Shown here piece by piece: positions 25,736 through 35,502 of a DNA stretch of 64,000 nt. The notes beneath the pieces were generated by a model. The model was not told where the DNA came from and did not search any database. It saw nothing but the letters and a program-made list of their open reading frames with translations. Positions within the stretch are counted from its first letter, which is position 1, and the number at the start of each line of letters is the position of its first letter. The stretch comes from Glutinoglossum americanum. Its lineage: Eukaryota > Ascomycota > Geoglossomycetes > Geoglossales > Geoglossaceae. A program made the position numbers and the translations under genes. The stretch lies in NCBI GenBank assembly GCA_020080175.1, contig JAGHQL010000008.1:62001-126000 (forward strand). Reading direction: 5' to 3'.

Positions 25736-27148
25736 GTTCGGTCTCTGGCGCTGTCAGGGAACTGGGTACAAGGTCTCTCTTTTGTTACGTCATGCCTGTT
25801 CTCTCGCGCTCGCTTGTTTTCTATCCTCCATGCAGAAAAGAATCCCGACCGACATGCCCTTTCTCCTCCCAGTCCCTCCAACCCCCCAACCCCAATCCAA
25901 ATCAATCCGCAACAGGACGACACGACATGTTTTTCCGTGCAGGTTCTGTTCCTCTGATTCTCCAATTCCCTCGGAACTACCAGAAATGCCAAACGGAGCC
26001 GTCGCACGGACGGACGTGGGGTTACACTCTTCTTCTTGGCTCCCCCGCATTGCTTTGCGCTTAACTGAGTTTCTTTCGTCTTGTCTCGCTCACTTCCAAG
26101 GCCGCAGAGACACCACACCAGGCCAGAGCGCATTCAGCGTTCCATCGCCAACAGCCATGAGGATAAGAATATACAAAGCTCTTGAATGGAGCGAACATCC
26201 CCTTTCGGTGGTGTGCATGGAACCGGGTTACCGGGGATGGATGGACGCGCCACAACTCGCGTCGTAGATCGGAGAGTTGGGCAAACTACCGTAGTGGGAT
26301 ATCATTGGGAGAAAATCCTGAAAGGCCTTTTGGAGATGGCTTATGGCGTCAAACCCTTCTTAACCCGTGGTGGCCCCGAGAGGGTGTGGGAGGCAAGAAT
26401 TTTTAAAAAAAAAAAAGTCCGAGAAAGATGGTGTGTTGAACCAGATGGGTTGCTGCTTTTCCCACAATATAACAAAATCCGCAATCCATCTCCCCGATCC
26501 AACATAATCAATCAATCAAACTTCCCTTTCCTTTCAATTCCGAACAAACAAAAAAAAAAAAACCAACCAACCCAAAACCCAACCCAACCATCGCGCGGCC
26601 CGAACATGTGCTTTCCCGTGAAATTCCGTTGGAGGGGGGGGTGGCAGATCCCCCTCCTCCCCGACCCGACCTCCTCATTCATTCATTCATGCACAGGCTC
26701 AATGAAATGAAAAAATCCCGTTCAATGCAACACAAACACAACACCGCGTGCACCACACACACTCTCACACGCACACACGCGACATAGCACAAAGAGGAGG
26801 AGGGCAAGCCCGACTCCCCGAATCTATTTATTTATTTATTTTTTCCAGAGGGAGGGGGACGAACGAATCCCGAGAGGAATTGCCCGCAGATAAACATCCC
26901 TCGGGGAATTTTTTTTTTTTTTTATATATTATTTTGGTTTTTTAGTTCTGGTCTTAATTTTAAATTTAATTATTATTATTATTATTGTTATTTGTTGTAA
27001 CTTTGTTTTTTTTTTTTTTTTTTTTTTTCTTCTCGTGTCTCGGTCTCACCGCGGCGGTTCTCCTGTAACCAAATCTGGAAATTTCTTCGATCATCATCGG
27101 CTAGAGTCGATTGACAGACTGGGAAATACCCGTGAAAGCTCCTGCTCC

Positions 27149-27154
27149 TTTTTT

Positions 27155-27185
<31 letters not shown>

Positions 27186-27191
27186 GGGGGG
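27149..27191. repeat. T16-G27 homopolymer junction
   Basis: Sixteen T are followed directly by twenty-seven G on the plus strand. This is the longest G run in the window. Confidence 0.9.
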
Positions 27192-27931
27192 AAGAGGTAG
27201 ACCATCGTTGGATTCGAATGCCACATGGCTTTCCTCTCCTTGGGAGGTTCAGGATTGGCTATACAAAACCTATGTGCGCCATAAGATGTTGCTCAAAGTA
27301 AAGCGGTGGATATGTCAATTCTCGAATCAGCTACCTTCCCTTAATATCTGCGCACGTATATCTAGATGTTGGATTTTCAAGTATGCCGCATTAAATCTAC
27401 TAAAACGTCACTGGAACACGACTACAAACGAGGGGGATGATATCTGGTAGTGAACTTCTAAGCTATTCTAGATATTGTGGGCGGATGTGAAGCCTGCGTA
27501 ACAGCGGAAATTGCCAGGATGAAGCGCCATATCTTAGATGTGTGCGAAGGATAGCCTGTAGAAAAGTTGAAAGAATAGACGGGGCTAGGCAAGACCAAGA
27601 AGAAAACCCATCTTTAAACCAAATGAGAAGCGACCAGAAAATTGCCCATTTTGATTCTCAATTGCTTATTGCGAGATGAGTAGGAGAACGAAATGGTACC
27701 GCAGCGTCGACGCCCCTGTGCGGAGAAGGCCGGAAGTGCCTAATAGAGAGTTGAAAAAGCGATAAAAATCGAAAGGAGTAGTTTAGGCGGAAAAGCACAA
27801 AAGAAGTTGGTTTAAGATCTGAGAAATGGCGTTTGTAGTTCGGTGAACTCGATGCCTGACAAAGTATTAAGGGGTAAACTGAGGGTAAAGTGCCCAGATG
27901 GGAAGACTTTGACCATCCTCAATAAATGAGC

Positions 27932-30076
27932 CTATCTTATCGTAGCGAGGCCGCGGGCGAGCTCCTGTTGTAACTGCTTAGATGCCCAATCAGTATCTGA
28001 GCGATCATCGCAGATTTCGGCCGCGGAGAGCGTGTCCGCGTTCCTCGGAAGGCGTAATTTCACCAAAAGCGTAGCGGCTATGCAATAAACAGAGATCACT
28101 AAGCAAGACCCCAGCATTACCAAACCGACCATGCTGGGGTTTATCCAAGGAATGTGTCCTCTGGCGGCATAGTCTAGGCTGGTAGCTGATAAATTGGTCG
28201 CAATAACCAATTGCCAGGACAAGAGGGTACCTAGGGGCCCCGACAATCCCGTCATGAGAACAGAGGCACTGACACCTACGGTTGGTGATTAGTGTTTGGT
28301 GGTATATAGGGAACGAAGATGCTACTGACATGCGATGGCTGTTTGCCCTGCTGCAATACTGCCGAATTTCACGTAGACAGTGGAAATGACGAGCAAAATC
28401 CACCCGCCCAAACCGCCCAAACCGTCGATATTCTTTTTGATCTTCTCTAAATTGGAGTTTGCTTCGTCTAAATTGGAGTTCACTTTATCGGATTTGGAGG
28501 ATGCTGCATTAAGATTGGAGTTCACTTCATCGGATTTGGAGCATGCCGCATCAAGATTGGACAACACGAGACTTCCTCGTGCTACCGAGGCCAGCTGGTT
28601 CTCCTGAAGAACGCCGTGTTAGTGTACACCTTTAGGCATATCACTAAGCAGGACGGGGTCTATAACCACCCACTTTGTGTTCAGCATCTGAGGAGCGCAC
28701 TTCCGCTCTATAGGAGTCGAGATCCTTGTGAGATTTAGTTGTTGTACTAACGTGGAGAAATTGAGAAGTAAATATACCTGGAGCATTTGGCTCATTACAT
28801 TGCTCTGCGTACGCTGCAGCTCCCCCGCAACTTGATTCCCGGTATGCTAAAGTTCGATTAGTCAAGCTTAAATATGGGGCAGAGTATATTTCACCAGTTC
28901 GCTGAGCAGATTTTGGGCCATCTTGTTGCTGTTGTCTAAGTTCACACTTGTCTCGCTGACTTTCTGCCAGGAAAGATCAGTCTGGAGATGGAAATATGGA
29001 GAAAGACCCCTTACCTCGTTTAGATTATCGATATCAATTTCAGCCATATATATCTTGCTCATAAATGTATGGAACATGAACCCCATTTCCTGTGTTATAT
29101 TCTTAAAGAGTGTCTGCTGCTGCTGCTCTATTTCCCTAAATACCCGCTTCTGGGATGCTTGGACCACCTCTTGGAAGGCTTGCCAATGAACATCCCGCTC
29201 ATGGCGGAGGACTTCACGGAAGGCTTCGAGAATTGAGATAAAGCCTGGCGAGGCACCAGCCACTAATTCGACGACCTCAACCAGCGATTTGTAAGTTTCA
29301 AGTGCCTGAGCTGGGATGGTTTAGTAAGATATTCCTGATTATCCTTGTTGAGGCAAGCCCACCTTTCTCGATGTGTGACCTCAGCGCACTGCAGATAACA
29401 ACAGCATTCTGTCTTCCATTAGAGTAGCTAGTCCACCACTGAGGTTTCGATTCCAAGTTCCTCAGACATTGAACCAACTGCCTCTGATTGATATCGTCAT
29501 AGTATTTGGCTTCTTTATTTCCATCCTTTGGCCGGCCGTTTCGGCTTAGGTAATCTTTAAGTCCACGTCGCTTCTTTGAACGGTCAAGTGGAAGCAGCAG
29601 CGAGCACTGAGCAGGTACCGGAACGCCTGCTTCAGTAAGCTCGCAGACTGCAAGCCTGGCCGCATACATAGACCTGACCCTGTCTAAGAAGATCTCTGGT
29701 TCTGTAGGGTCTTGATTGTCTAAGGTCTCACAAGATTTAGCCAACATAGCGGTGGCCAACCGATTACATGATGGCGAGGACTCTAGGGATGCCAGAATTT
29801 CGGTAGCCAGGGAAAACGTCTCAGTCTGGTTAGCCTGGTGGGACCTAACCAGAGATGTGAGCTTAGACATAGGGTCCGGGTCTGTCTTCACTGGTCGTGA
29901 TAGCGGGTTATCTATGGTGGGTAGTCAGCTATTGGATGGCCTAATCCAGACTCTTCGTGGGGTTCTTAATCACCATTGAGTGAGACCGTAGAAGCGGCCA
30001 GGAGCTGGCAGGAAATGACCAACCAAATGGTCGCCACAAGCAACCAGCTCGTCTTGAAATTCAGACCGGAAAACAT
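27932..30076 (-). CDS. kar5: Nuclear membrane fusion protein, Kar5/Tht1-like
   Basis: Eight exons join to about 585 aa. It opens with a signal peptide (MFSGLNFKTSWLLVATIWL...). A lumenal-type region with spaced cysteines follows (LAKSCETLD, AVCELTEAGVP, AVVICSALRSHIE). Next are long helices (VLRHERDVHWQAFQEVV, VFREIEQQQQTLFKNI) and a coiled coil with a 14-residue repeat (28440-28565). The C-terminus carries about three membrane segments (WILLVISTVYVKF, LLSWQLVIATNL, VGLVMLGSCLVISVYC). Signal peptide, Cys-rich part, coiled coil and C-terminal membrane segments in this order match Kar5/Tht1/GEX1, which fuse nuclear envelopes during karyogamy. The call rests on this architecture; sequence identity in the family is low. 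Introns begin after LN, EKG, LNE, SEL, MLQ, EHK and AIA. It is divergent from the uL6m gene. Confidence 0.74.
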
Positions 30077-30707
30077 GTTCCTCGGAGCAAGAAGAATCCT
30101 TTGAGCATTAAGATTAGTAGAAAGTGATGTAAACCGGAAACTGGGAAAGAGAGAAATCGAGAAATAGTAGCCGCTGTGGTAACTGACTTGCTGTTGGCCT
30201 TGAGTTTAGAAGAAAGAGTTGAAAAGAGAAGTGAAAGATGGACGATATCTGCCCTAAGAGGGAAGGACACACGTCAAAAGGCGCACGGCGGGGCAGGTAG
30301 AAACCGAGACCGACTTCTGGATTTAATTGAAAACAACACCCCCATACGTGGGCTCCTCTCCAAACCATGCATGCAAACCCTTTTTATAGGAAATTAACCA
30401 GACAAAAGACCGAATACATCTGAAAATTAAAGCTAGAGATGCTTTTTGGTATGGAATGGGCGTCCATTCCTGGGGAAGATCTTGCTTGTGGGTATCTCAT
30501 GATGCGGGCCTCCCTTGGGGTCAAGACTTTTCAATGATGCTAAGTCTGGGGTTTGTGAAGGAACTTGGTGGATTCACAAACGATAGGGGGGTCTTTAGTC
30601 ACGAGATCTTTGATCACGGGTCTTGACATAGACTAGCCGCAGAGCCGCAATGCCTGTGTGAAGAGTCTATCTACTGTGGGACGAACTATTCATCAGCAAC
30701 AGCAGCC
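30077..30707. promoter_or_regulatory. Divergent promoter, Kar5-like / uL6m
   Basis: This 631-bp space lies between two outward-facing starts. No coding frame with a family signature was seen, and no motif was recognised. Confidence 0.45.
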
Positions 30708-31561
30708 ATGTTCTCAACAGCACGGCAGCGCTGTCTCCGACAATCTGCACTCCCTCCCCCGTTCCTGCTTCCGGCCTTTCAGCCTTTAACTCCAACCTGC
30801 TCCTTCTCATGCTCTTCCTCCTGGCATTCGCAGATCGGTCGTGCACCTATTTCAATCCCCCCTGAGGTATCTTTGCGGCTAGTTGAACCACTGGTTCCGA
30901 AGCACAAACATAGAGTTGGTAGAACGGAGGTGGGTTCTACTATAGAGGTTGAGGGACCACTTGGTATAGGAAAGCGCTCTTCAATGGCTTGGAAATAGTC
31001 AGCTCACTGCCGAATTTAGGGAAATTGGCAATGCAATTGCCTCCATTTGTGAACGTCGAGCACGATGCCGCCGCCCGGAGAGCAATTGTGCGAATCCAGG
31101 ATGCCGATGAGCGGCACCAGCGGGAGATGTGGGGTATGTGGCCACTATATACGATATTACTTATGTCTCTAACAAACGAAACACCAGGCACAACCCGCGC
31201 CTACCTTCAAAACCACGTCTTTGGTGTTTCTGAAGGCCACACCGCAATCTTACGTCTTGTTGGCGTTGGCTACCGGGCCACCATCGAAAAAGCTGCAATA
31301 ACCACGTCCCCAGAATACCCTGGCCAGGAATTTGTCTCTCTGAAAGTCGGTTACTCACACCCCATTGAATTAGGAGTGCCTCAGGGAGTCAAAGCAAGTA
31401 CCCCACAGCCGACGCGAATACTACTGGAGGGCTGCGAGAGGGAAGTTGTGATGCAGTTTGCGGCGAAGATCCGTGCTTGGAGGGTACCCGAACCTTACAA
31501 GGGAAAGGGAATCTTCGTAAACGGGGAGACTATTAAACTGAAAGCGAAAAAGATTAAGTAG
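30708..31561 (+). CDS. mrpl6: Mitochondrial large-subunit ribosomal protein uL6m
   Basis: Three exons (30708-30963, 31020-31133, 31188-31561) join to 247 aa. The N-terminus is Arg/Ser-rich and lacks acids (MFSTARQRCLRQS...), fitting a mitochondrial targeting peptide. The mature part starts with SQIGRAPISIPPEV and carries uL6 signatures: VEGPLGKL, LRLVGVGYRA, LKVGYSHPIELGVPQGV, and the C-terminal VPEPYKGKGIFVNGE, the family's rRNA-binding motif. It is a structural protein of the mitoribosome. Its 3' end converges on the met22 gene with about 150 bp between stops. Confidence 0.94.
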
Positions 31562-31714
31562 ACCAGAAAGGAGACTATACCCTCAGAATTGCAGTTGGTA
31601 TGACCCTTGTATTGTTATAACACTTGCAAATATATATTCATAGAAGTTTCTATTTGGTGCCCTGCATCAACTCTCCATTTTGTCAAAACCCCATACCACC
31701 GAAAGATCCTCTCG

Positions 31715-32890
31715 TCAAATCCCCCTTACAGCCCTTACAGCCTCCAACACCTTTCCATGTATTGCTCTTGGTGCGGCTACAATCCCCTTATTCGTCACCA
31801 ATGTTCTACCCTTTCCGAAATCTATTCTATTTCCAATTGCATCTGTGACCTCTGCTCCGGCTTCCTTTACAACTAGATAACCCGCTGCATGATCCCAGAT
31901 TTTTTCCTCATAACTTAAAGTTCTCGGCAATCTTAGGTAGATATCCGCCGATCCTCTGGCGATCACCCCGTACTTGGCTGCTGAATCCAACTGCACAGAA
32001 GCGGCTACGATGCCTAGCCTCTCAGCAATGGCTTTCTGTTGGTTATGAGATGAATGTGCAGATTCGACGCCCTCGCAGAAAGTAGCAAGGGAAAGTGAAG
32101 GCGGCTCGCGCATTTGAATCGGTTGCTCTTCCGCCCCGCTTTCTCCGGTCAGCGGTCGTATAGAAGCTCCATGACCAGCAACAGCGGAAAATAGAACCCC
32201 CAGTCCATCGTCACTCTGATCCCCTCTACCGCTCTCTGAGTTGATAACCCGAGCTGTCTTGTCAATTGGCAAATTGGGGCACCCTAGCGCGGCAACCACC
32301 ACCTCTCCATCCTGTATCAGTGCGAGACACACGGCGTATTGTCCTCCACGCAGAAAACCCAAAGTTCCATCGATCGGATCAAGCGCCCAAATGCGGCCCG
32401 TGCTCCCGCCAGCGCTTTTTCCTGAATCAATTGCGTCCAGCATAGCGTCCTCGCTCTTCAACGGGCCCCCCAACTGCGAGTCTTCTTCGCCATTGGGAAG
32501 GGAAATTTGTGACACGAGTTTCCAGACTTGGTCGCACAGATCCGAGTTCGACCGGAGCAAGCTGGATTCTTCCTCAGCAATAATCTCATCGTCAGGGAAA
32601 TTGTGACGTATAGCGGCGATTACGAGGGCCTGAGCACCAAAATCTCCGATAGTAACAGGTGACTTGTCGTCTTTCGAGACGGTTCCTTTCACGAAGCTGT
32701 GGAACACTTTCTGCGTGTAGATTGTTGCACGGTGCACCGCAAGAGTAGCAATGAGGCGCTCAACGGGGTAATTGTCTGGCGGAGACATGGTTGTTTTAAA
32801 TCTAGAAAGGGCTGGAGACAGAGAGAGGCGCGGAGAGAGCGAACGGAAGGTATTTAGTGTTAGTTGCGACGATGAGAGTGCCGGGAACAT
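31715..32890 (-). CDS. met22: 3'(2'),5'-bisphosphate nucleotidase (Met22/Hal2)
   Basis: A single exon of 391 aa from the ATG at 32890. Inositol-monophosphatase-superfamily motifs are clear: IIAEEESS, WALDPIDGTLGFLRGGQYAV (metal-binding DPIDGT), and near the C-terminus WDHAAGYLVVKEAGAEVTD. It removes the 3' phosphate from PAP and PAPS in sulfate assimilation, is Mg-dependent, and in yeast is the Li/Na-sensitive target behind salt toxicity. An in-frame ATG at residue 35 (MSPPDNYPVERL) gives 357 aa, the yeast length. The extra 34 residues are Ser/Arg/Leu-rich without acids and could be an organelle-targeting peptide. The met22 and Rsm1-like genes diverge. Confidence 0.94.
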   Translation of the reverse strand: MFPALSSSQLTLNTFRSLSPRLSLSPALSRFKTTMSPPDNYPVERLIATLAVHRATIYTQKVFHSFVKGTVSKDDKSPVTIGDFGAQALVIAAIRHNFPDDEIIAEEESSLLRSNSDLCDQVWKLVSQISLPNGEEDSQLGGPLKSEDAMLDAIDSGKSAGGSTGRIWALDPIDGTLGFLRGGQYAVCLALIQDGEVVVAALGCPNLPIDKTARVINSESGRGDQSDDGLGVLFSAVAGHGASIRPLTGESGAEEQPIQMREPPSLSLATFCEGVESAHSSHNQQKAIAERLGIVAASVQLDSAAKYGVIARGSADIYLRLPRTLSYEEKIWDHAAGYLVVKEAGAEVTDAIGNRIDFGKGRTLVTNKGIVAAPRAIHGKVLEAVRAVRGI

Positions 32891-33223
32891 ACGGGGGACC
32901 AAGCTTCTTTAGGTTTTGTTAGCATATTGGTAATCGTTCGAATCACCTTCACCATAACGCACTTCCACGATAGATGAAATTTCTGGGAATAATCTGCTGC
33001 ACCGCCTCAACTACCTCTGACATAATTTCACCTCACTGGGTTTTTTTAAACTTGATGTAGCGAGTATAGAATGGTTCTAGCTCCTTGTATCGGTAATCCC
33101 TAATAAAAGGTATGGTTCCGAGGAACCACTCGATTATCATATCTAATCAGATGATCGTCTATGAATCAACAATAAGCTGAGCCGTTTCCCACTGCATATC
33201 CTTACCTCACCAACTGCGACGCC
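32891..33223. promoter_or_regulatory. Divergent promoter, met22 / Rsm1-like
   Basis: A 333-bp space between outward-facing starts, AT-rich in the middle. No motif was recognised. Confidence 0.45.
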
Positions 33224-34693
33224 ATGTACGCCACGAAACGCAAATTCCACAACATCCTCAGCTCCCTTACCGGTAATGGCTCTACTACCTCTTTGTCTGG
33301 CGTCCGCCAATCCACCAACGCGTCAACAACCACGCTTCCAGCCGATATCGAATCTCGGTCAAAGAAACGTCGAGTCATTGCGCGCCCGAGGTCAGAGATA
33401 GCCTCTCGCGCCGATCGCCCAAAGACAAGCGACGCCCCTGCTGCCGCAGCTACCCAGAGCTCGTTAGAACACAAACCGGTACCAAATTATGCTCCATGGG
33501 ATCGCAATCAGTTCCTGCAGCGGTTGAAGACGTTCAGGCACGTAGATAAGTGGAGCGCGAAACCTACCGCGGTGAATGAGGTGCAGTGGGCGAGGCGAGG
33601 GTGGAGCTGTGTAGGCAAGGAGATGGTGAGATGTGTTGGGGGCTGTGGAAAGGAGGCACTGGTAAAGCTGGAAACGGAGAGGTCCAGCAAAATCCAGCAT
33701 ATGGAGGAGGGTGAGAACGAGGAGGATGAAGGGTGGGACGTCGGTGTTGGTAGGTTGTCTTTCTCACAGGAGTCTTTCCAAATTGGTAATAATGAGTGTG
33801 CTAGGTGAGGAGATTGTACGTCGCTATGCAGATATGATCATCACAGAACATGATGAAAGCTGCCTTTGGAGGGTACGCGGATGCGATGGTGAGTCTCCAT
33901 CACGACTTATAGGTACTCTACTACAGTCTGCCTAGCTAACATTCTCGGCTGATTAGAAACTATATATCGTCTGCCCCTTGCTCGTCCGCCGATCTCACTT
34001 GCGGCGCTGGGTGCTCGTTATACTTCTCTTGTTGCCATGGCTGGAGACCTTCCATCGACGCTTTCAACTCCGGATACTCTAGACATTCAGCACCTCACCA
34101 AGCAGGTCCCTATTGAATTTCTCCACTCTTACTCACCATCGCCACTTGCCGCCGAATCCCCCTTATCGCCAAATAAGACGCTGAACCATGGGGCACTTAT
34201 CCTTGCCCTCTTCGGCTGGCAAGCCGAAACTGGCCACATTGCGGGTCTGGCAACTTGTGAGGCCTGCTTCCGGCGCCTGGGGCTCTGGTTATTTAAGGTC
34301 AAACCTTCCGAGGATGCGTCGATGAGCCGTCTTGATGTTGTTGGCGAACATCGCGAATATTGTCCCTGGATTAACTCTATATGGCAAAACGGTGGCAGCT
34401 CGCCGAAAAAACAGAAAGCAGATATCAGTGACCAAAAACCTGGATGGGAGATACTTGTACGGGTTCTGGAGGGCGCGTTGCACCTCCAGCTGCAAGTGGA
34501 TGACCCAGCAGCGGCACCGTCCTTGCTTAGGAGTGACAATAACAAGGCGAGTGGCGATATAGTTGCAAGAGGGCGAAGCGAAAACACAGCGAGTAGAGAT
34601 GAACAAGACAATGAGAGGTGGGCGAGACTGAAAAAGCTAAAGAAAGTGTTTGACGTGAGAAGTAGAAAGAAGGCTGCTTCAAAAGCGCTCTAG
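33224..34693 (+). CDS. C3HC zinc-finger protein, Rsm1/NIPA-like
   Basis: Three exons (33224-33749, 33805-33888, 33957-34693) join to 448 aa. A basic Ser/Thr-rich N-terminus is followed by the C3HC domain: YAPWDRNQFLQRLKTFRHVD, AVNEVQWARRGWSCVGKEMVRC, a second Cys pair (GGCGKEAL), then YADMIITEHDESCLWRVRGCDETI with the His-Cys ligands. A second related half follows (LILALFGWQAE, LATCEACFRRLGLW, VVGEHREYCPWIN). This layout matches fission-yeast Rsm1 (mRNA export), human ZC3HC1/NIPA and yeast Pml39 (nuclear basket). A lysine-rich tail (RLKKLKKVFDVRSRKKAASK) may be a nuclear signal. The role in export or at the nuclear pore is inferred from the family. Confidence 0.88.
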
Positions 34694-35502
34694 CTGGTGA
34701 TGAAGCCAGAAGGCTCGAGGGAGATTGTAGCTGCGGCGTAGAGTAACTAGCACTCCATTGGGCCCATGCATATCAGATGGAGCTAGGTTTATTTGGAGAA
34801 TTGGTTAATTATGTAGTTATAGCACTAGGAAGGGTGACATCCGAATCGAAATACATAGATGGAACTCGGACTAGTGAGGGTTGAATATATCGCGACTCAG
34901 TAGAACATGAGACTTCAGTGATCCCAGTCGCCGATTCCCAAGGGCCGACTACTAAATGAGAAGTAGTACGGCCGGATCGCTAGATATTCAAGAAGGATGG
35001 TTAATCGAAACGACTTCACCAATCCCTGACGATGTCGATATTTTGCCACCCCGAACCGTGCTGGTTGCCATAGACAGCTTAGATTCCTTCACACGAGAAC
35101 ATGCCCTTTCTTTGAATTTCGATGCGATTTGTGCAATTGTAGCGTGCAAGCAACATTGGATATGCATGCATGTACTTGGGTTGAGGTTGACATAAAGGGT
35201 TGTCACGCCAAGACTTGTCGACCGTACTCCTTCGCCCTGAGGTCTAGTACTTTTTTGCACCAGCCGCCTTTTCGCTCCTAATTCAAATCGTACCTGTTCA
35301 TCACCTCAGCTTCACGACCAACTAATATCTCGTCGCCTGTTGCGAAGAACATATCGCATCCCCGACCATAACCCATTCTTCTAAGGGCTCATTTTCTGAT
35401 CTCTGCATCTCCCCCACTGATAGACTCTTGTGTGCGTGAACATTTCTGTCTCGCCTTCGCCGCTTCTTCGTTATCTCGAACACCTAACACCTAAAAGCTC
35501 TT
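34694..35502. other. Intergenic, Rsm1-like to DUF2433 gene
   Basis: 809 bp between two plus-strand genes. The second half (about 35.24-35.50 kb) is pyrimidine-rich, like a 5' leader. No further gene was seen. Confidence 0.5.

Larger units (their letters stand above)
21821..27931. other. 6.1-kb gene-free, low-complexity block
   Basis: The block lies between the convergent DUF1752 and Kar5-like genes. It holds no domain-bearing frame. The frames at 25.2-26.7 kb come from GAY-type and 11-bp tandem repeats. From about 26.4 to 27.2 kb it is a chain of homopolymers and simple repeats: A runs, AACC-type and CATT runs, CA-rich, ATTT, a T23 run at 27006-27028 and T16 followed by G27. Another G run is near 24.73 kb. 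I see no transposon ends. Confidence 0.55.

Noticed and set aside
25379-26267. Long overlapping open frames of 150-220 codons on both strands
   Set aside because: They are produced by a trinucleotide repeat, an 11-bp repeat and low complexity; no domain or codon pattern supports them.
27200-27230. TTCGAATGC-like box B of a tRNA
   Set aside because: No matching box A, acceptor stem or cloverleaf could be placed around it.
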